NCBI GenBank assembly: GCA_027922465.2
Contig: BQMF02000036.1
Coordinates: forward strand, 620,001-684,000
Reading direction: 5' to 3'
DNA length: 64,000 bases
Source of the DNA: Turritopsis dohrnii
Taxonomy: Eukaryota; Cnidaria; Hydrozoa; Anthoathecata; Oceaniidae
Below are positions 1 to 11,334 of the stretch, one piece after another. Within the stretch, counting starts at the first letter, position 1; each line of letters begins with the position of its first letter. A model generated the notes under the pieces. That model saw nothing but the letters and a program-made list of their open reading frames with translations, was not told the origin of the DNA and searched no databases. A program made the position numbers and the translations under genes.

Positions 1-76
1 GTATAAATAAAACAACAGCATTTGTCAGTGAATTGATCTTCAGGCATTAACATAATTTCAGTTCATTTTTTCACAG

Positions 77-1280
77 ATTTTGATAGTGCATCATTTGAAA
101 GTGATGATGAGCCACCACCTGATAATATCAAAGGAAAACAAAAGAATACACCAAAAAGTAAGATTTCTGTTTTCACACCATTAAACCATGTGTAATAAAT
201 CAAATAATATGAAATAATATAATATAACCTTCATTTGTTTTTTATTTAATTTTAGTTGCGCCATTTCCAAAACCGTCTTTAGTTACTCCAGCCATTCAGA
301 TGTTTGATACTTCCATTAATTTTTCATCAAGCACACCATCCAGACAAGCTGATAGTGCATCAAATGATAGTGGAAATGTGACCAGTTTGGGTTCTGAAGG
401 CCACATGGGAAAAATTAAACGGAATCAACATTCAAACTGCAATTTATATCCGATGTCTGCTGAAAGTTAGTCCTGATGTCCTTTGTTTTATTACTAACAA
501 TTTTTTTTGTTGGTGGTTGTCATGCTCTTTTTCCATTTGTTTTTGTCATAGAATTTCAAAGGAAAGTTATTCAAGGCTTAAGTGATATTTTGGATGCCAT
601 TAATAGCCTTGGAAACAGAGTGGAACCTGAAGATAGTCATTTCAGAATTGAGCGGCTGACATCTATTCGGAATTTTGAGGAGAATGAAGAAAGTTTAAAA
701 AATAATGAATCCAGGATGGTTGCGGTAAGACTTTCCAAGTTTGCGAAGTGTGATGTGAATGCAATATTTATCATTATTTTGACTGCAATTGTTCAGAACA
801 ATCCATGTTATGTTATTTTAAATCATATGTTATAGGTTAGACAAATATCAAGAATAGGTGGTGCTGATCTAAAGGACAACGTTCGGAAAGTTATGCGAAG
901 GTGAGTTTTTAAATCTGTATTTGTTGACATGTGGAAAGGTATTATTTTTGACATCTCATCTTTTTCCTTTGCTTTAAGATTAATGGACAATGTTCTGATG
1001 TCAGAATTCAACTTGAGTGGTAACAGAGGAAAAAGGTCCTTTAAAAACACCAACCTTTTCCAAGTAGTTGTTGGTATGTCGTTCTTTTACCAATTTATCT
1101 TTTAAGGCTGATTTTACCCCCAAAAAAATTATTCTATCTTAACATTTTGAAATGTTTTTTATAGCTGGCATAATGAAATCCCAGAACACGACCGAAACTG
1201 CTGTGGCTCAATGTGTGGCTGACACATTAAAACGTGCCCCTGATCGACATCGAATGTCTAAAGCTGTTGAAGCCCAGTAG
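77..1280 (+). CDS. 3' exons of a DUF4806-domain host gene
   Basis: Six exons with clean GT/AG junctions and matching phases: 77-157, 256-465, 552-724, 836-900, 979-1073 and 1165-1280 (stop TAG). About 245 residues are visible; the 5' exons lie before the window. Exons 1-2 encode an acidic, Ser/Pro/Asn-rich, probably disordered stretch (SDDEPPPDNIKG). Exons 3-6 form a compact helical C-terminal domain with ISRIGG at the exon 4 start, LKDNVRKVMRRLM across the exon 4/5 junction, and NLSGNRGKRSFKNTNLFQVV, the pattern I know from DUF4806 proteins. Function is unknown; in many invertebrates this domain occurs in multicopy families that are often transposon-linked. No mobile-element ends are seen around it here. 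The exon chain is well supported, the family name moderately so. Confidence 0.75.
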
Positions 1281-1502
1281 TCATATATTTTAATGACTTA
1301 GTTTTAACATGTTGGTTCAATTTCAAGTCATCTAATTTTGGAAGATTGAGTACTTTCTCTTACTGGCCTAATTAAGTTTAATAAGGGTAACGCCAAAACT
1401 TTAGATGGTTTGTAATTGTTAGATGAATTGTATTTGAGGTGCACAGTTGTGAATTGTGAATTTTGCAGTCTGTGTTTTGTGGAATAAAGAAATCCTGTTC
1501 TT

Positions 1503-1633
1503 CCCCACTAGGCAAATTCTTTGAAAAATCTCTGTGGAGGGGTACATTTCTATGAAAAGTCGCACCTGTTTACACATGATTTCCATACAAATGCACTTCT
1601 CCGCAGTGAATTTTAAGATTTTGCCCACTGGGG
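1503..1633. repeat. Diverged MITE copy (CCCAGYSGGC...TTTTGCCCACTGGG family)
   Basis: Starts CCCCACTAGGCAAATTC and ends GATTTTGCCCACTGGGG, with an internal GTGCACTTCTCCGCAGTGA-like core. The same order of motifs recurs at 20729-20846 and 23749-23869. The ends are short imperfect inverted repeats (CCCAGTGGGCAAA when the right end is reversed). This is the most diverged of the three copies. Flanking 1281-1502 and 1634-1974 show no gene. Confidence 0.55.
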
Positions 1634-1974
1634 TCATGTGAAGTGCTGGCCAAATTTGTGTTCCTAACTTTTTATTGCCAATGAGGCTCTTGTGTTACTT
1701 AGTAACGGTTTGGTGTGTTTAAACTGTAACTTGTATTTATTATTTATGAAACTGTAACTGTATTTATGCTGAACTCTATTTATTTATTATCTAAAAAATT
1801 AATTTATTAGAAGAAAATTTAACCTATTAGAAGAAACATTTTTTATACATGAAATATAGCTTTGTTTGAAATAAATGTTGCTGTTATTGCTTTCCATTTT
1901 GTAAAATATTTCAAATGAAAATGCTTTCTTGCTCCATATCATGAGATACGTTTCCGTGTAATAAGGTGTAAAAT

Positions 1975-2228
1975 ACAATGGGAAACCAATGTCCTGTAGT
2001 TGGAGGACGTCCGAATACATTAATTTGGTGTTATCCTTAGGACGTACATCTATAACGGCTACTGGACGTCTTACTTGAATGTCCGTAGGACGTCCTTAAG
2101 CGACGTCCAGTGGATGGAAAATGAGGACGACCTCCGGGGTTACATATGTGACCAAGACAGGTCGTCCAAAGGGACATGGAAAAAGTCGTTCAGCGGACGT
2201 TCTCCGGACGAAAAATTGCCCATTGGGG
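1975..2228. repeat. GGACGTCC-rich short element truncating the LINE 3' end
   Basis: The segment is full of GGACGTCC / GGACGTC motifs (around 2007, 2040, 2066, 2090, 2105 and 2197). It ends ATTGCCCATTGGGG and starts near ACAATGGGAAACCAATGTCC, a weak inverted pair. The reverse transcriptase reading frame loses homology where this segment begins, just after the conserved GVPQGS motif. I read it as a MITE inserted in, or replacing, the LINE 3' portion. No LINE continuation could be recognised on its far side. Confidence 0.45.
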
Positions 2229-3522
2229 ATAGATCCTTGGGGAACTCCGCAGATAATATCAAGTGCTTCTGTAATTTTTCCGTGTCCATACGCCACATAT
2301 TGTTTTCGATTTTTCAAATAACTTTGAAACCATTCAAGGGTTTTCCCATGAAGTCCATAATATCGAAGTTTTTCTAAGAGTATGCTGTGGTCAACTGTAT
2401 CAAATGCTTTTGACAAATCTATAAATACACCAATAGTATACTTACCATGCGAGAACGAAGTAGTTATTTCATTTGCTAATTGAAGGATAGCATGTTCAGT
2501 CGAAGAATTTTTTTGAAAGCCAAACTGTTTAGAGGATATTAATTGTTGCCTTGTTAAGTAATTATATACTTTGTTATACATGATTCTTTCAAGGATCTTC
2601 GAAATGACTGGTAGTACTGATATTGGCCTATAATTTCCTAAATCAGAAGTGTCCCCTGTCTTGAAAACTGGTGTCACTTTCGCTATTTTTAGTTTATCGG
2701 GAAATTTTCCTTCTTTGAAAGACAATTTACAAATGTAAAAAAGAGGATTTTTTATTTCATCATATACTTCCAAGATAATGTTACTGTTTATATCATCAAC
2801 CCCGATGGCTTTGTTGCGTTTTAATGATTTGAACGCAGATTCAAATTCTTGAAATGTTAAATGATTATCCTCAAACCGTTGATAAGCATCGGTAAGATAA
2901 TTTTGAAAATTTTTAGTTCCTTTGGGAATATTTTTAGCAAGGTTTGGCCCTATATTAGCATAACAATTGTTGAATTCATTAGTTATAACAGTTTCGTCTT
3001 CTGTCGTTCCTTTATCAGTTTTTACTATTTTGGGCAGACTATTCGATTTAATTTTGATCTTCCCAGTTACTTCTTTCATGATTTCCCACATTTTTTTGTA
3101 GTTACTTTTATATTTTTGTATTTGTAATGCATAGTAGCATTTCTTAGCTCGCTTTCCTAATTTCTCGAATAAATTTTTATAAATTTTGTACGCTGTTTTT
3201 GATTCAGTTGTTTTTTGCTTTAAATATTTGATGTATAGTTTTTGTTTCTGTTTTGAAGATTTTTTTATTCCTTTTGTAATCCAAGGTGCTTGAAGATCCT
3301 TTTCCTTGAGTTTTATTTCCCTTATTGGAAAGTGCTTATTATAAGTTTCATAGAAAATTGAATAGAACTTTTCATATGAATCATTCACGTTATCCAGTCT
3401 TTTTAAGATGCTCCAATCAATAAGCGCTAGTTCTTCTTTAAAGCTTTGTTTATTCGTTTCGCTGAAGTTTCTTTTATTCAAAATAATGTTTGCTTTTTTA
3501 TTTAATTTTTCACTTGTATTAA
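2229..3522 (-). pseudogene. LINE reverse transcriptase fragment
   Basis: An open frame runs through the RT fingers/palm. Visible blocks are APWITKGIKKSSKQKQKLY (linker before the RT), NKAIGVDDIN, KVTPVFKTGDTSDLGNYRPI (RT block 1-2), SKILERIMYNKVYNYL, QFGFQKNSSTEHAI, FIDLSKAFDTVDHSILL (block A with the first catalytic Asp) and GVPQGS (block B). The frame then enters the GGACGTCC repeat and ends in unrelated sequence. Block C (YADD) is absent. The reading frame from 3522 joins exactly to the endonuclease frame at 4271 across the TTAA insertion. Confidence 0.9.
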
Positions 3523-4267
3523 AGAGGTATTGTACGGCTGAAATCAACAAAAATAGGGCTGTCGAAAAAAACGGTCGTTGTAATCTTGATGTCCCATATC
3601 TAATCTTTATGAAACAATCGTATCTGTATTTGGGTTATCGTGGAAAGCCAAACAAGAAACGATGTCAAACAAGATGAGCTAGTATAAATATAAAAATTGC
3701 TGTTTTTGTAATCAATTTTTACACTTACGTTATCAAGTTACAAAAAAATAAAAGCACCAAAAGACTATGAATTTATATGAGAAATCAATTTCGTGGTTCT
3801 CATGCGAAAGCTATGTATCATTTTGAAGATATATGTGGATAACATTTACATACTTTTTTCTCTATCACTTGACAATTATGTTTCTCAAACGATATGGGTT
3901 TATACATGACATTTGAATACGAATAAGTTCTGTTTTATGACCTTTTCGATGTGAAATATCATTCGTCTGTATCAAAATGCTCTTCACACACAACGATGAC
4001 TTATGAAGAAGTTCTTCCATATTATTTTATAATTCATGAGAAAATTCAGTAATTACTTCTAACACGTATTGTAGAAGAATGAATTCTTTCACCAACATAT
4101 TGTTTAAAAGGTGTCAAAACTATGTTTCAGGTTGATTTCCCGAAATAAAGAAGATCTCTGTTCTTCTCCGACAGAGAAAGCTTGATTATTTGCCGCCATA
4201 TTTGTTTATATTTTCATGTTCGATCACGTGACGATAATATTTACAATTTTAGCCGTACAATGCCTCT
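3523..4267. mobile_element. 745-bp non-autonomous element with TTAA duplication (piggyBac-like MITE)
   Basis: The flanks are TTAA (3519-3522) and TTAA (4268-4271). The ends are inverted: AGAGGTATTGTACGGCT at the left and AGCCGTACAATGCCTCT at the right, 16 of 17 bases matching. The interior is AT-rich with no coding capacity. Removing the element plus one TTAA joins the LINE endonuclease and reverse transcriptase frames without a shift, which confirms both boundaries. A TTAA target is the hallmark of piggyBac elements but is also used by some other superfamilies (Kolobok, Sola3). No transposase is present to decide. Confidence 0.85.
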
Positions 4268-4626
4268 TTAAAAGCTACAAATATTGGGAAATGATCAGAA
4301 ATAGACGACTTTATAATTCCTTTTTTTAAGGTTTTGTCAAATATACAGTTTGTTAAGATATTATCAATAAGAGTAGCGGATGTTTTCGAAACCCTTGTTG
4401 GTCTTGTAATCAGAGGAAAAGCTCCATGTGAAAACACAGTATTGTAAAATTGCCTAATGTCAGCATTTTCATTAAAATTTAAACAATCTAAGTTGAAGTC
4501 TCCTAGGATGAAAAACTTTTCTGTGTTAGCTGCTTGAAAGATATTTTCGATATGCTTACTAAAGTTTTTTGTGTTGTGGTTTGGTACCCGGTAACAGCAC
4601 GTTACTAGGACGTTCTTCGAATTTTT
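4268..4626 (-). pseudogene. LINE endonuclease, C-terminal half
   Basis: Translation shows VLVTCCYRVPNHNTKNF, then FFILGDFNLDCLNF (the GDFN motif of APE-type endonucleases), RPTRVSKTSATLIDNILTN and SSISDHFPIFVAF (the SDH motif with its catalytic Asp-His). These are the C-terminal landmarks of a LINE exonuclease-endonuclease-phosphatase domain. The N-terminal half lies at 5863-6374, beyond the 1.2-kb insertion. The fragment has no stop inside it, which suggests the interruptions are fairly recent. Confidence 0.85.
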
Positions 4627-5862
4627 GGATTTCTGCGTAAGCAAGAAATACTTTACGATCGTCCGTGTTTTTCTGTTTTCATCTTACTGTCCAAACCGGC
4701 GCATTTTTGTTTCTTAAATTTCATTGGTTCATAAAAAAGCCGTCTTAATTGTCATTGGTGCATAATGCCCGATTTCTACGAAAGGGTGCTAATTTATCCA
4801 CCTCCACTTAAATAGCGATAGTTTATTGGCTGATTTTCGCCATGCCATGTGATCGTCCACAAAACGTTTTAAAAATGGCAGCGAAAGAACGTGTTGCTAA
4901 ATGTTTGCTAAAAGTTTCTTTGATGGAAATATGGCTTTAAAAGAAGTTAATACAGCTTATAATTTTATATAAAGAATTGCATTACTGTTGGGAACTTATC
5001 ATGTTCACAAAATTAAATTACAGTGTGGTTATTCTGTTTTTTGAAAGAAGTTTTCTTGAAGTTTAAAATATGAAAACAGTGCCAATACATGGTGTGTGGA
5101 AGAAAAGGTATTTCTTGTTTTATTTTTGCTCCAAGCCTTTTTTAAATATGAAAGACCTTCGTGTATTTTGTATGTGTATGCATGTTTGAAGTCAATTTTT
5201 AGAAGCTTTTGGATTTTTAAAGCTCAGCTTAGCTTCCTTTCAGCTCCTCCCCAACATCACCAACATATGCACTTTATACAGCTATTTATACTATATTTAG
5301 TAGCAATTTTTGGATGTATTCTGGCTATATCAGCTTATCTCTTTTCTCCCTACGTATGTTGTATTTTTTTTAACTTTTAGATTAGATATAAGCTTTAATT
5401 TCTAAGTATATAATTATTATTATTTTTTATTCTGAGGAGATCAATATAGAAACTTTATATTATTAGTTTGTGCTGCCCAAACGATATGTTGGTTACTGCC
5501 AGTATACACAATTTTTTTATAGGATTCGTTATATTTAATGTGGTTAAATTAAAGTTTCGTATTGTGTCGATGCACTTTTTTGGAGTACGTGGGTGGCAAA
5601 TATCCAGTAACAATCATTCAGCTTATTCGTACAAAAAAACAAATCTTCATAAATGATCTCCGCGATAGCATAAAGAAAATGCCCTTTTTTATGTTATGGT
5701 AGGCTGACTTTCTTGACGAACATTGTCAGTCGCATCAATATTTTTGTTTATTTAATGCTGATGCTTCTCGAGCTGAATGATGTGACTGTCTTAGTTTTGC
5801 AGGACTAGTGTGCTAGTGTTGCATTTTTGTGGCATTTTCAGCAGCAAAGCTTGCAGAAATCC
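4627..5862. mobile_element. 1.2-kb insertion separating the two endonuclease halves
   Basis: The LINE endonuclease frame breaks at both edges. A 10-bp inverted repeat, GGATTTCTGC (4627-4636) and GCAGAAATCC (5853-5862), lies at the borders. A near-palindrome, TGCCCGGTAGGGCA, sits just outside the right border. I could not find a convincing target duplication, so the superfamily is unknown and the borders are uncertain by about 20 bp. The interior is AT-rich; short open frames there (for example 5096-5380) have no recognisable content. Confidence 0.5.
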
Positions 5863-6374
5863 TTCTGCCCGGTAGGGCATCTTGTTCATTTTTATTTCAA
5901 TAGATATGGATTCTGTGTCGCAATCAGAGATGTACAGATGATTGCGCATTTTGTATTTTAAATCATTCCTGACGTAAATCAAAACTCCTCCACCGCGCTT
6001 ATTTGTTTTTCGTTCCGAATGGATTGCACTATACTGAGGGAGTTGGTAGGAGGAATTTTCGTAGAATTCCTTATTACTAACCCAAGTCTCTGTGATACAT
6101 AGAATGTTGAAAGAATTCCCACTATCTTTTAAGAGTTCCAAGAGATTTTCAAAATTAGCATTAAGACTCCTAATGTTTAAGTGAAAGAGGGAAAGATTCT
6201 CATATTTATTTGATTGTTTAAGAAATTCTTTAGTTTCTTCTTGATACATATATTTCGTATCAAAATTCAAAAAATGAACTTCATTGAAAAAATGAATATC
6301 TGGGTCATTATTATCTTCAAAACGTGATCCTTCTGACGTAAGTGGATTGAATAATATTTGTTCAAAATCACTGG
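5863..6374 (-). pseudogene. LINE endonuclease, N-terminal half
   Basis: Translation contains LFHLNIRSLNANFENLLEL (the HLNIRSL motif with the catalytic Asn), FNILCITETW (the E of the ET motif) and a KRGGGVLIYVRNDLKYK block, all standard N-terminal landmarks of LINE APE endonucleases. The first residues of the apparent ORF (MHHLSRH) come from the inverted end of the neighbouring transposon, so the true start is lost. The right-hand border of the coding homology is near 6374. Confidence 0.85.
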
Positions 6375-6600
6375 TATGGCGGCTCAAATGGTGCAATATT
6401 CAGACTATTTATTATTCAGACTTCAGACTGACATATTTCAGACTTCAGGCTTTCATAATTCAGACTTCACACATTTTTATTCAGACTTCAGGCATTCATA
6501 ATTCAGACTTCAGACGTTTTTATTCAGATTCAGACTTTCATATTTCAGACTTCAGACTAACTTCTTCAGACTTCAGCCTTTCACAATTCAGAGTTCAGAC
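6375..6600. repeat. Left terminal/subterminal TTCAGAC array
   Basis: After the 20-bp terminal repeat come roughly a dozen copies of TTCAGACTT or CAGACTTCAG separated by short AT-rich spacers (CATAATT, TTTTTATT). The regular spacing and orientation are typical of subterminal transposase-binding arrays. The mirror array occupies about 11335-11460. Confidence 0.8.
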
Positions 6601-6673
6601 TCACACAGTGTTTGGAAGATCTCGCTCGGTCCTGGTTTTGTCTTCTTCTTAGCGCTAGAAATGCCAAATCAAA

Positions 6674-9057
6674 ATGGCGTCAAACAACAGCAGCACGTCG
6701 CCTTCTTGTTCCCACTGTCAGCAACAAAGAAGAACCGAAAATATATACGAAAGAACTCAGCAGCTTATAAATAATGCTGCATCCCAATTTAATAACAATA
6801 ATACACGTGTAAACCATCGACATGTGGATGTAAGTTCAGCCTTTTTCCTTTTCGTTTCTCTTCTAAGATGATGTTTGTTGATGATTACACCTGGCCTGGT
6901 TATGTTTTTGGTGGTGATGGTGTGTGCGAGAGTGTGTGTTTGACTTTGCAATGCAACGTGTAGCAGCTGTGGTGTGTAAAACAGCATTTTTCTTTCTTTT
7001 CAGAGTCCATCTTTTCAATTTCCACCTAACAGATTTAAAAAGAAGGCAAAAAGTTTGCCTAACCATCCCTATCGTTTTAAACAACAAAACAAACCTCAGA
7101 AATTAGACAAGCCCAAGACTTATGAAGTTGTCCTTCTAGATGAGGAAGAGCAGAAATGTGATGGTAAGCTCAGCTTTTACTTGGATGTTATTTCTGAAGA
7201 TAATGAAAAGGCTATTCGTGAAAAGCTGACTAACTTATTTCGAAGGAAGTATCCCTTGATAACACCGAACATGTTCAGTTTTATGAAGTGTACCCGAACA
7301 CTCCTTACAGATCCAGAGGTCCCAGAATCTTTTGAATGGAATTATGAACATTTAAAAAAACTGGCTGGTCAAGGTAAACTATACATTCAACTTATTGTTC
7401 CGGCTTCCTCCTTGACTTTGCTGGGTGATGACAACATGGATGGAAATAATAGAGAGGAAAATAGTTCTGAAAATCCTGCTGTTTTAGCTGGCCCATCTTC
7501 ATTGATGAATCTGTCTCATGATGATAATACTGTGGTACCTACTTCCTCAAGACCCTCATCTTCTAAAACTGAAGAAAGTTGCAGTTCTTTTAACGATGAT
7601 TTGTTTCCTGCTACAAATGAGTTCGAACAACTTGTAAATGATTTGCTTGATGCTGAACAACAAGTAGATATTGGCCATTGCAATAGTCTGGACGAATCAT
7701 TGAGTAAAATAAAAAATAAAATCCTTAATGAGTCTCCCATTCGGTTAAAAGTAGATCCTGAGTATCTGTTAACTGATGCTTTGGGGTATTATAAGCGATA
7801 TGACTTTGATGCTCGTTATCAGTATTTAGTGTCAGACATACAATTTGCAATGCCTTTTATGATGATAGAGGATGTGCCCAACGAGCATGCACCTTTTACC
7901 TTTTAAAAGTAAGAAATACGATTTGTTTGGCAATTTTTTATATTCCCATCCTTAATCAATAATTAGGCTTTTTAATCACACCTACTTTCACTGTCTTAGC
8001 TGAGAAATCTAGTTGGTGAGGAACTAACTGCATTAAATTCTGATGACGACTTTATTGAGTTATTACAAGAATGTAACATCACTATGCTAGCTTCTGTAAG
8101 TATATATACTATATAAATGATGTTTTTTCAACATTAGTGGTTTGTGAAACAATGAAATTACTTCATGATGATCAGATCTCTGTATTTTTTATTCCTTTGC
8201 GTGAAAGGAATACTTTCCAATCTTTTGTTGTTGTTTTTCTTTTTTATCAAACTAAAAACACGTAGAATGAAGTACACTTTAAACAACCATGTTATGATTC
8301 TTATCAACGAAAACAATTATATATATATTTGAAAGTCTGTTCTGTTCTATCTAATATTTACAACACCTTCAATTATATTATAATCATAAAACTGATCATT
8401 TAAACTCTGTTTTTAATGATAACTTTGAGAAAAGTTACACGAAAGTTTTCCACCTGTATGTAATTGTAATTCACATAGTAGTTACAGTCAACTTGGTATT
8501 GTTGTCGGTAAAACCTTGTGAATGTAACTCAAAATTCATAACATTTCACAAAGTTAAAATTGGTTTGCTTATTTTTTCTACAGGAGAAAAATCGAATTCT
8601 CATTACTCAAGGCATTATGGTTCATTTCCTATTCAACAAACCTAAGGTAATGCTTGATCAATTTAAAAGAGGGTTAGAGACATTAGGTGTTCTTGGAGAA
8701 ATGCAAAAACACCCAGACTTCTACAGTAAACTTTTCATTGGACAAGAAATATCTTCAGAGTCAGTGATAAGAATGCTTTCGTTTCCGGAATTGGGTAAAC
8801 CAGTGCTGAAAGATTTTTTTATGCGCTTTGTTACTGAAGAAGAGGATACCAGGAGAAAGCTAGTGATTTTTTTAACTGGTGGTGGCTACATCCTTCGTCA
8901 AAAGATTGATGTTCGATTTACAAAGAGGTCTGTATTTTATGTAAGCACTTGTTCGTTTAAACTGGAATGCCCAGATGTCTTTGAATCATATGAAGATTTT
9001 AAACTTTCTTTTAAGAGCGTGCTTGCAAACCACCCTATTGCATTTAATGCAGTTTGA
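6674..9057 (+). CDS. HECT-like E3 ubiquitin ligase (G2E3-like) carried by transposon
   Basis: Exons are 6674-6829, 7004-7908, 8000-8095 and 8584-9057 (stop TGA). Exon 1 begins MASNNSSTSPSCSHCQQQ. Exon 2 is a leader followed by an acidic, Ser-rich linker. Exons 3-4 have a degenerate HECT fold: HFLFNKPKVMLDQFKRGLETL, RRKLVIFLTGGGYI, then STCSFKLECPDVFESYEDFK, which matches the HECT C-lobe around the catalytic Cys (the TC before the YEEFK-like block). Similar proteins are annotated in animals as G2/M-phase-specific E3 ligase-like. An in-frame TAA (7904-7906) lies two bases before a strong GTAAGA donor, and exon 2 phase (2) does not match exon 3 (0). This copy therefore carries a small frameshift, or uses a donor I have missed. 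The neighbouring transposase gene is convergent. Confidence 0.7.
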
Positions 9058-9613
9058 GACTAATTTTTACTTATTGTTGTAAATTATTGTTCATTATGCC
9101 TATGATGGTTTCTTGTGCTGATTTTTTTTTAGTTTTTCTAAGTTAGTCTTGAATGAAAAAATTTGGTTATCAGTGCACTCAATCCTGATTATAAGCAAAG
9201 TTTCTAGGATAGTGTTTTTTTCTTCTAAGGGCTCCTTTTGCAGTGCTTATTCACTTGTATATGCAAGATTTTACCATGAGTGTTGTGTTTTCATTTTGTT
9301 TATATGGTCAGTAATCATATTGAAGTCTTCTGTTTATTTTGATCATTTAAAAGGATTTTTTGTTCTTATTTGTTCATGCAAATTTCTTACTATACTGCGG
9401 TATTAAGAATAGCTGTATTGTTTTATTATATTGCATTAGAAGTTCTCTTTATTGTTTCAAACATATCTGAGAGTAAAGTTACTGTTATTTCAACCCTTTA
9501 TCAGTGAGAGGGAATAGATGCTTTTAAGACATGTTTTATTATATAGTATTATATGTACATGTTCTGTTTATAAAACAAAGCTTATTACGTAATGTTGCCT
9601 GTTTATCCCTTTT

Positions 9614-11180
9614 TCAGCTGTCATTAATGATTTCCATAGCTGAAAGGAATAATTCTATTCCAAATTGCGTAGATTCTGATAATGGGTTAATTGATGAACG
9701 TAGTGCAGATAACTGCTCGTTACTTAACGGATTGCTAACATCAGATACTGCGACTGTAGATAGCCCATCATCGTTTGGAGCAGGCGCATGCCAGTCCATG
9801 CCAAACCATTCCAGGTCATCAAGTGATTCTTCGATCATATGAATTTCTGCAACATGTCCGATAGAGCGGTTTCTTCTGTCTATTATTCCGTTTGCCCAGA
9901 TTCTTTCAGGTGTCCAGTTTCTTTCCGTCCTCAAAGGGTGGTTGTTCCATGCTGCAACAAAACTTTTTATGACGTTATTAATTCTGGGAACGTATATATA
10001 GTGCAGGACAAACTTTTGTATTTGATCGGAAACGTCCAAAATTCCTTCGAAATAAAATATAAACGCCATGTTTAGCATTTTGAAGTGATCTTTTTCATTG
10101 AAAAATATTGATCTTACCTTGAGATTCCATCGCTTGGAATGTATAGTAAAAGTTATTACAAACATAACTCCATACATCCCTCCATAATCTTTCTATACGC
10201 TGATTGTGAACAGAAGACCCAGCTAGGTAACTTCCACGATGTTCACCTCGTAACAATGTCATTTTTTCCCAAACTAAAGTATTCTCTCCGCCTTTATCGG
10301 TACGAACTCTGGAAGGAATGCCATAAGTGTTGATAGCTTCTTCGAATAAGGAATCCACAGTCATAGCATAATTATTCGTGGCACATCTGAGATAAATTAT
10401 TAACCGAGAAAATCCATCGACACATCCATGTATAACGAAACCCCAACTCACCAAACTGTGGTGGCCATCAATGTGCCACAGACTATTTGGTGCTGGAACG
10501 CTATACTTCTTCCTTTTTATAACTAAAGACCAACGCATTCTTCTTCCTTCCGGGTCCACACGTCGAAGAGAAGCAGTCACACGGCGTTGCTGAACTCGGA
10601 TTCCAACTGATCGTAGATGACCAGAAATTAATGATCTACCAACTGCTAAACCGTGAGTTTGACGATAGGACGATATCAAAGTATCTAACTCATCGTCACT
10701 TATTGTTGAAAAACCAACTACATCTTCTAAACCAAACTCAACTACTCTTCTTCGAATGGTCCAACGTGATACTAACAGTAAATTGGCGATATCATTCCAA
10801 GTGCAACCTAACCCCTTAAAATAAATCAGAGTTTCTTCTGGGACATAACACCTTGGACGACCAGGACCAACCCTTTGTTCCAATTTTCTGTGGCATTGGA
10901 AAATTGCTACACGAGAGTCTATTTGTCTTGTTTCCCTAACGAGTTCTTGATGAAATATGTGAAACTGAATTATCAAATCATCAATTGCTGAGTTGTTAGG
11001 AAAATTAAATTGGCATAAGTATAAGTGCGTTAGTGCTTCACCTGCTCGTTCCAAGAGAATGTCAATATCACTTTCTGCTGATCTTCGTTGCAGTTCTGAT
11101 AATAAGACAGATAACTTGTCCAAAAAACTCAAAGCATCTTCTTCATCAACTATATCATCATCATTTTGTAGTCTTGACAT
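9614..11180 (-). CDS. Integrase-core (DDE) transposase, two exons
   Basis: Exon 1 is 11180-10118 and exon 2 is 10044-9614, joined in matching phase (G|GA), for 497 residues with no internal stop. Residues 1-100 are helical. A GPGRPR basic motif (about 105) precedes a helix-turn-helix (TWNDIANLLLVSRWTIRRRV, 127-146). The rve catalytic core shows WHIDGHHS (D238), RTDKGGEN (D295) and HNQRIERLW (E330), a complete DDE triad. Exon 2 supplies the conserved LHYIYVPRIN..WNNHPLRTE tail. This is the common integrase-core family annotated in fish and invertebrates. The intact frame suggests a recently active element. It reads toward the HECT-like gene; its start lies only 155 bp from the right subterminal array. 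Confidence 0.88.
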
Positions 11181-11334
11181 GTTTTATTCTTTAATCAATA
11201 ATGTTGAATAATCTTAGCCATATGTCTTTTTATAAGTATTCAAGTTTTTTCTCTCACTTTAGAATGAAAAGTTGTTATAGAAGTCAGCTAGAATATTTTA
11301 AAAAGTGACTTTAAGATCACAATTTAATTCTGAA

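Larger units (their letters stand above)
2229..6374 (-). mobile_element. Decayed non-LTR retrotransposon (LINE, CR1/jockey-like), interrupted
   Basis: On the minus strand the order is endonuclease N-terminal half (6374 to about 5863), endonuclease C-terminal half (about 4626 to 4268) and reverse transcriptase (3522 to 2229). This is the order in an APE-type LINE ORF2. The 5' end is cut off by the DNA transposon beginning at 6375 and the 3' end by the GGACGTCC repeat, so the YADD-containing RT palm, the thumb and the 3' tail are missing. Two insertions split the frame: 3523-4267 with a TTAA duplication, and about 4627-5862. The element cannot be active. The subfamily is uncertain because the most diagnostic RT blocks are lost. 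Confidence 0.85.

Noticed and set aside
6347..6652. Plus-strand frame of FRLQTS-like repeats
   Set aside because: It is a translation of the TTCAGACTTCAGAC subterminal array, not a protein gene.
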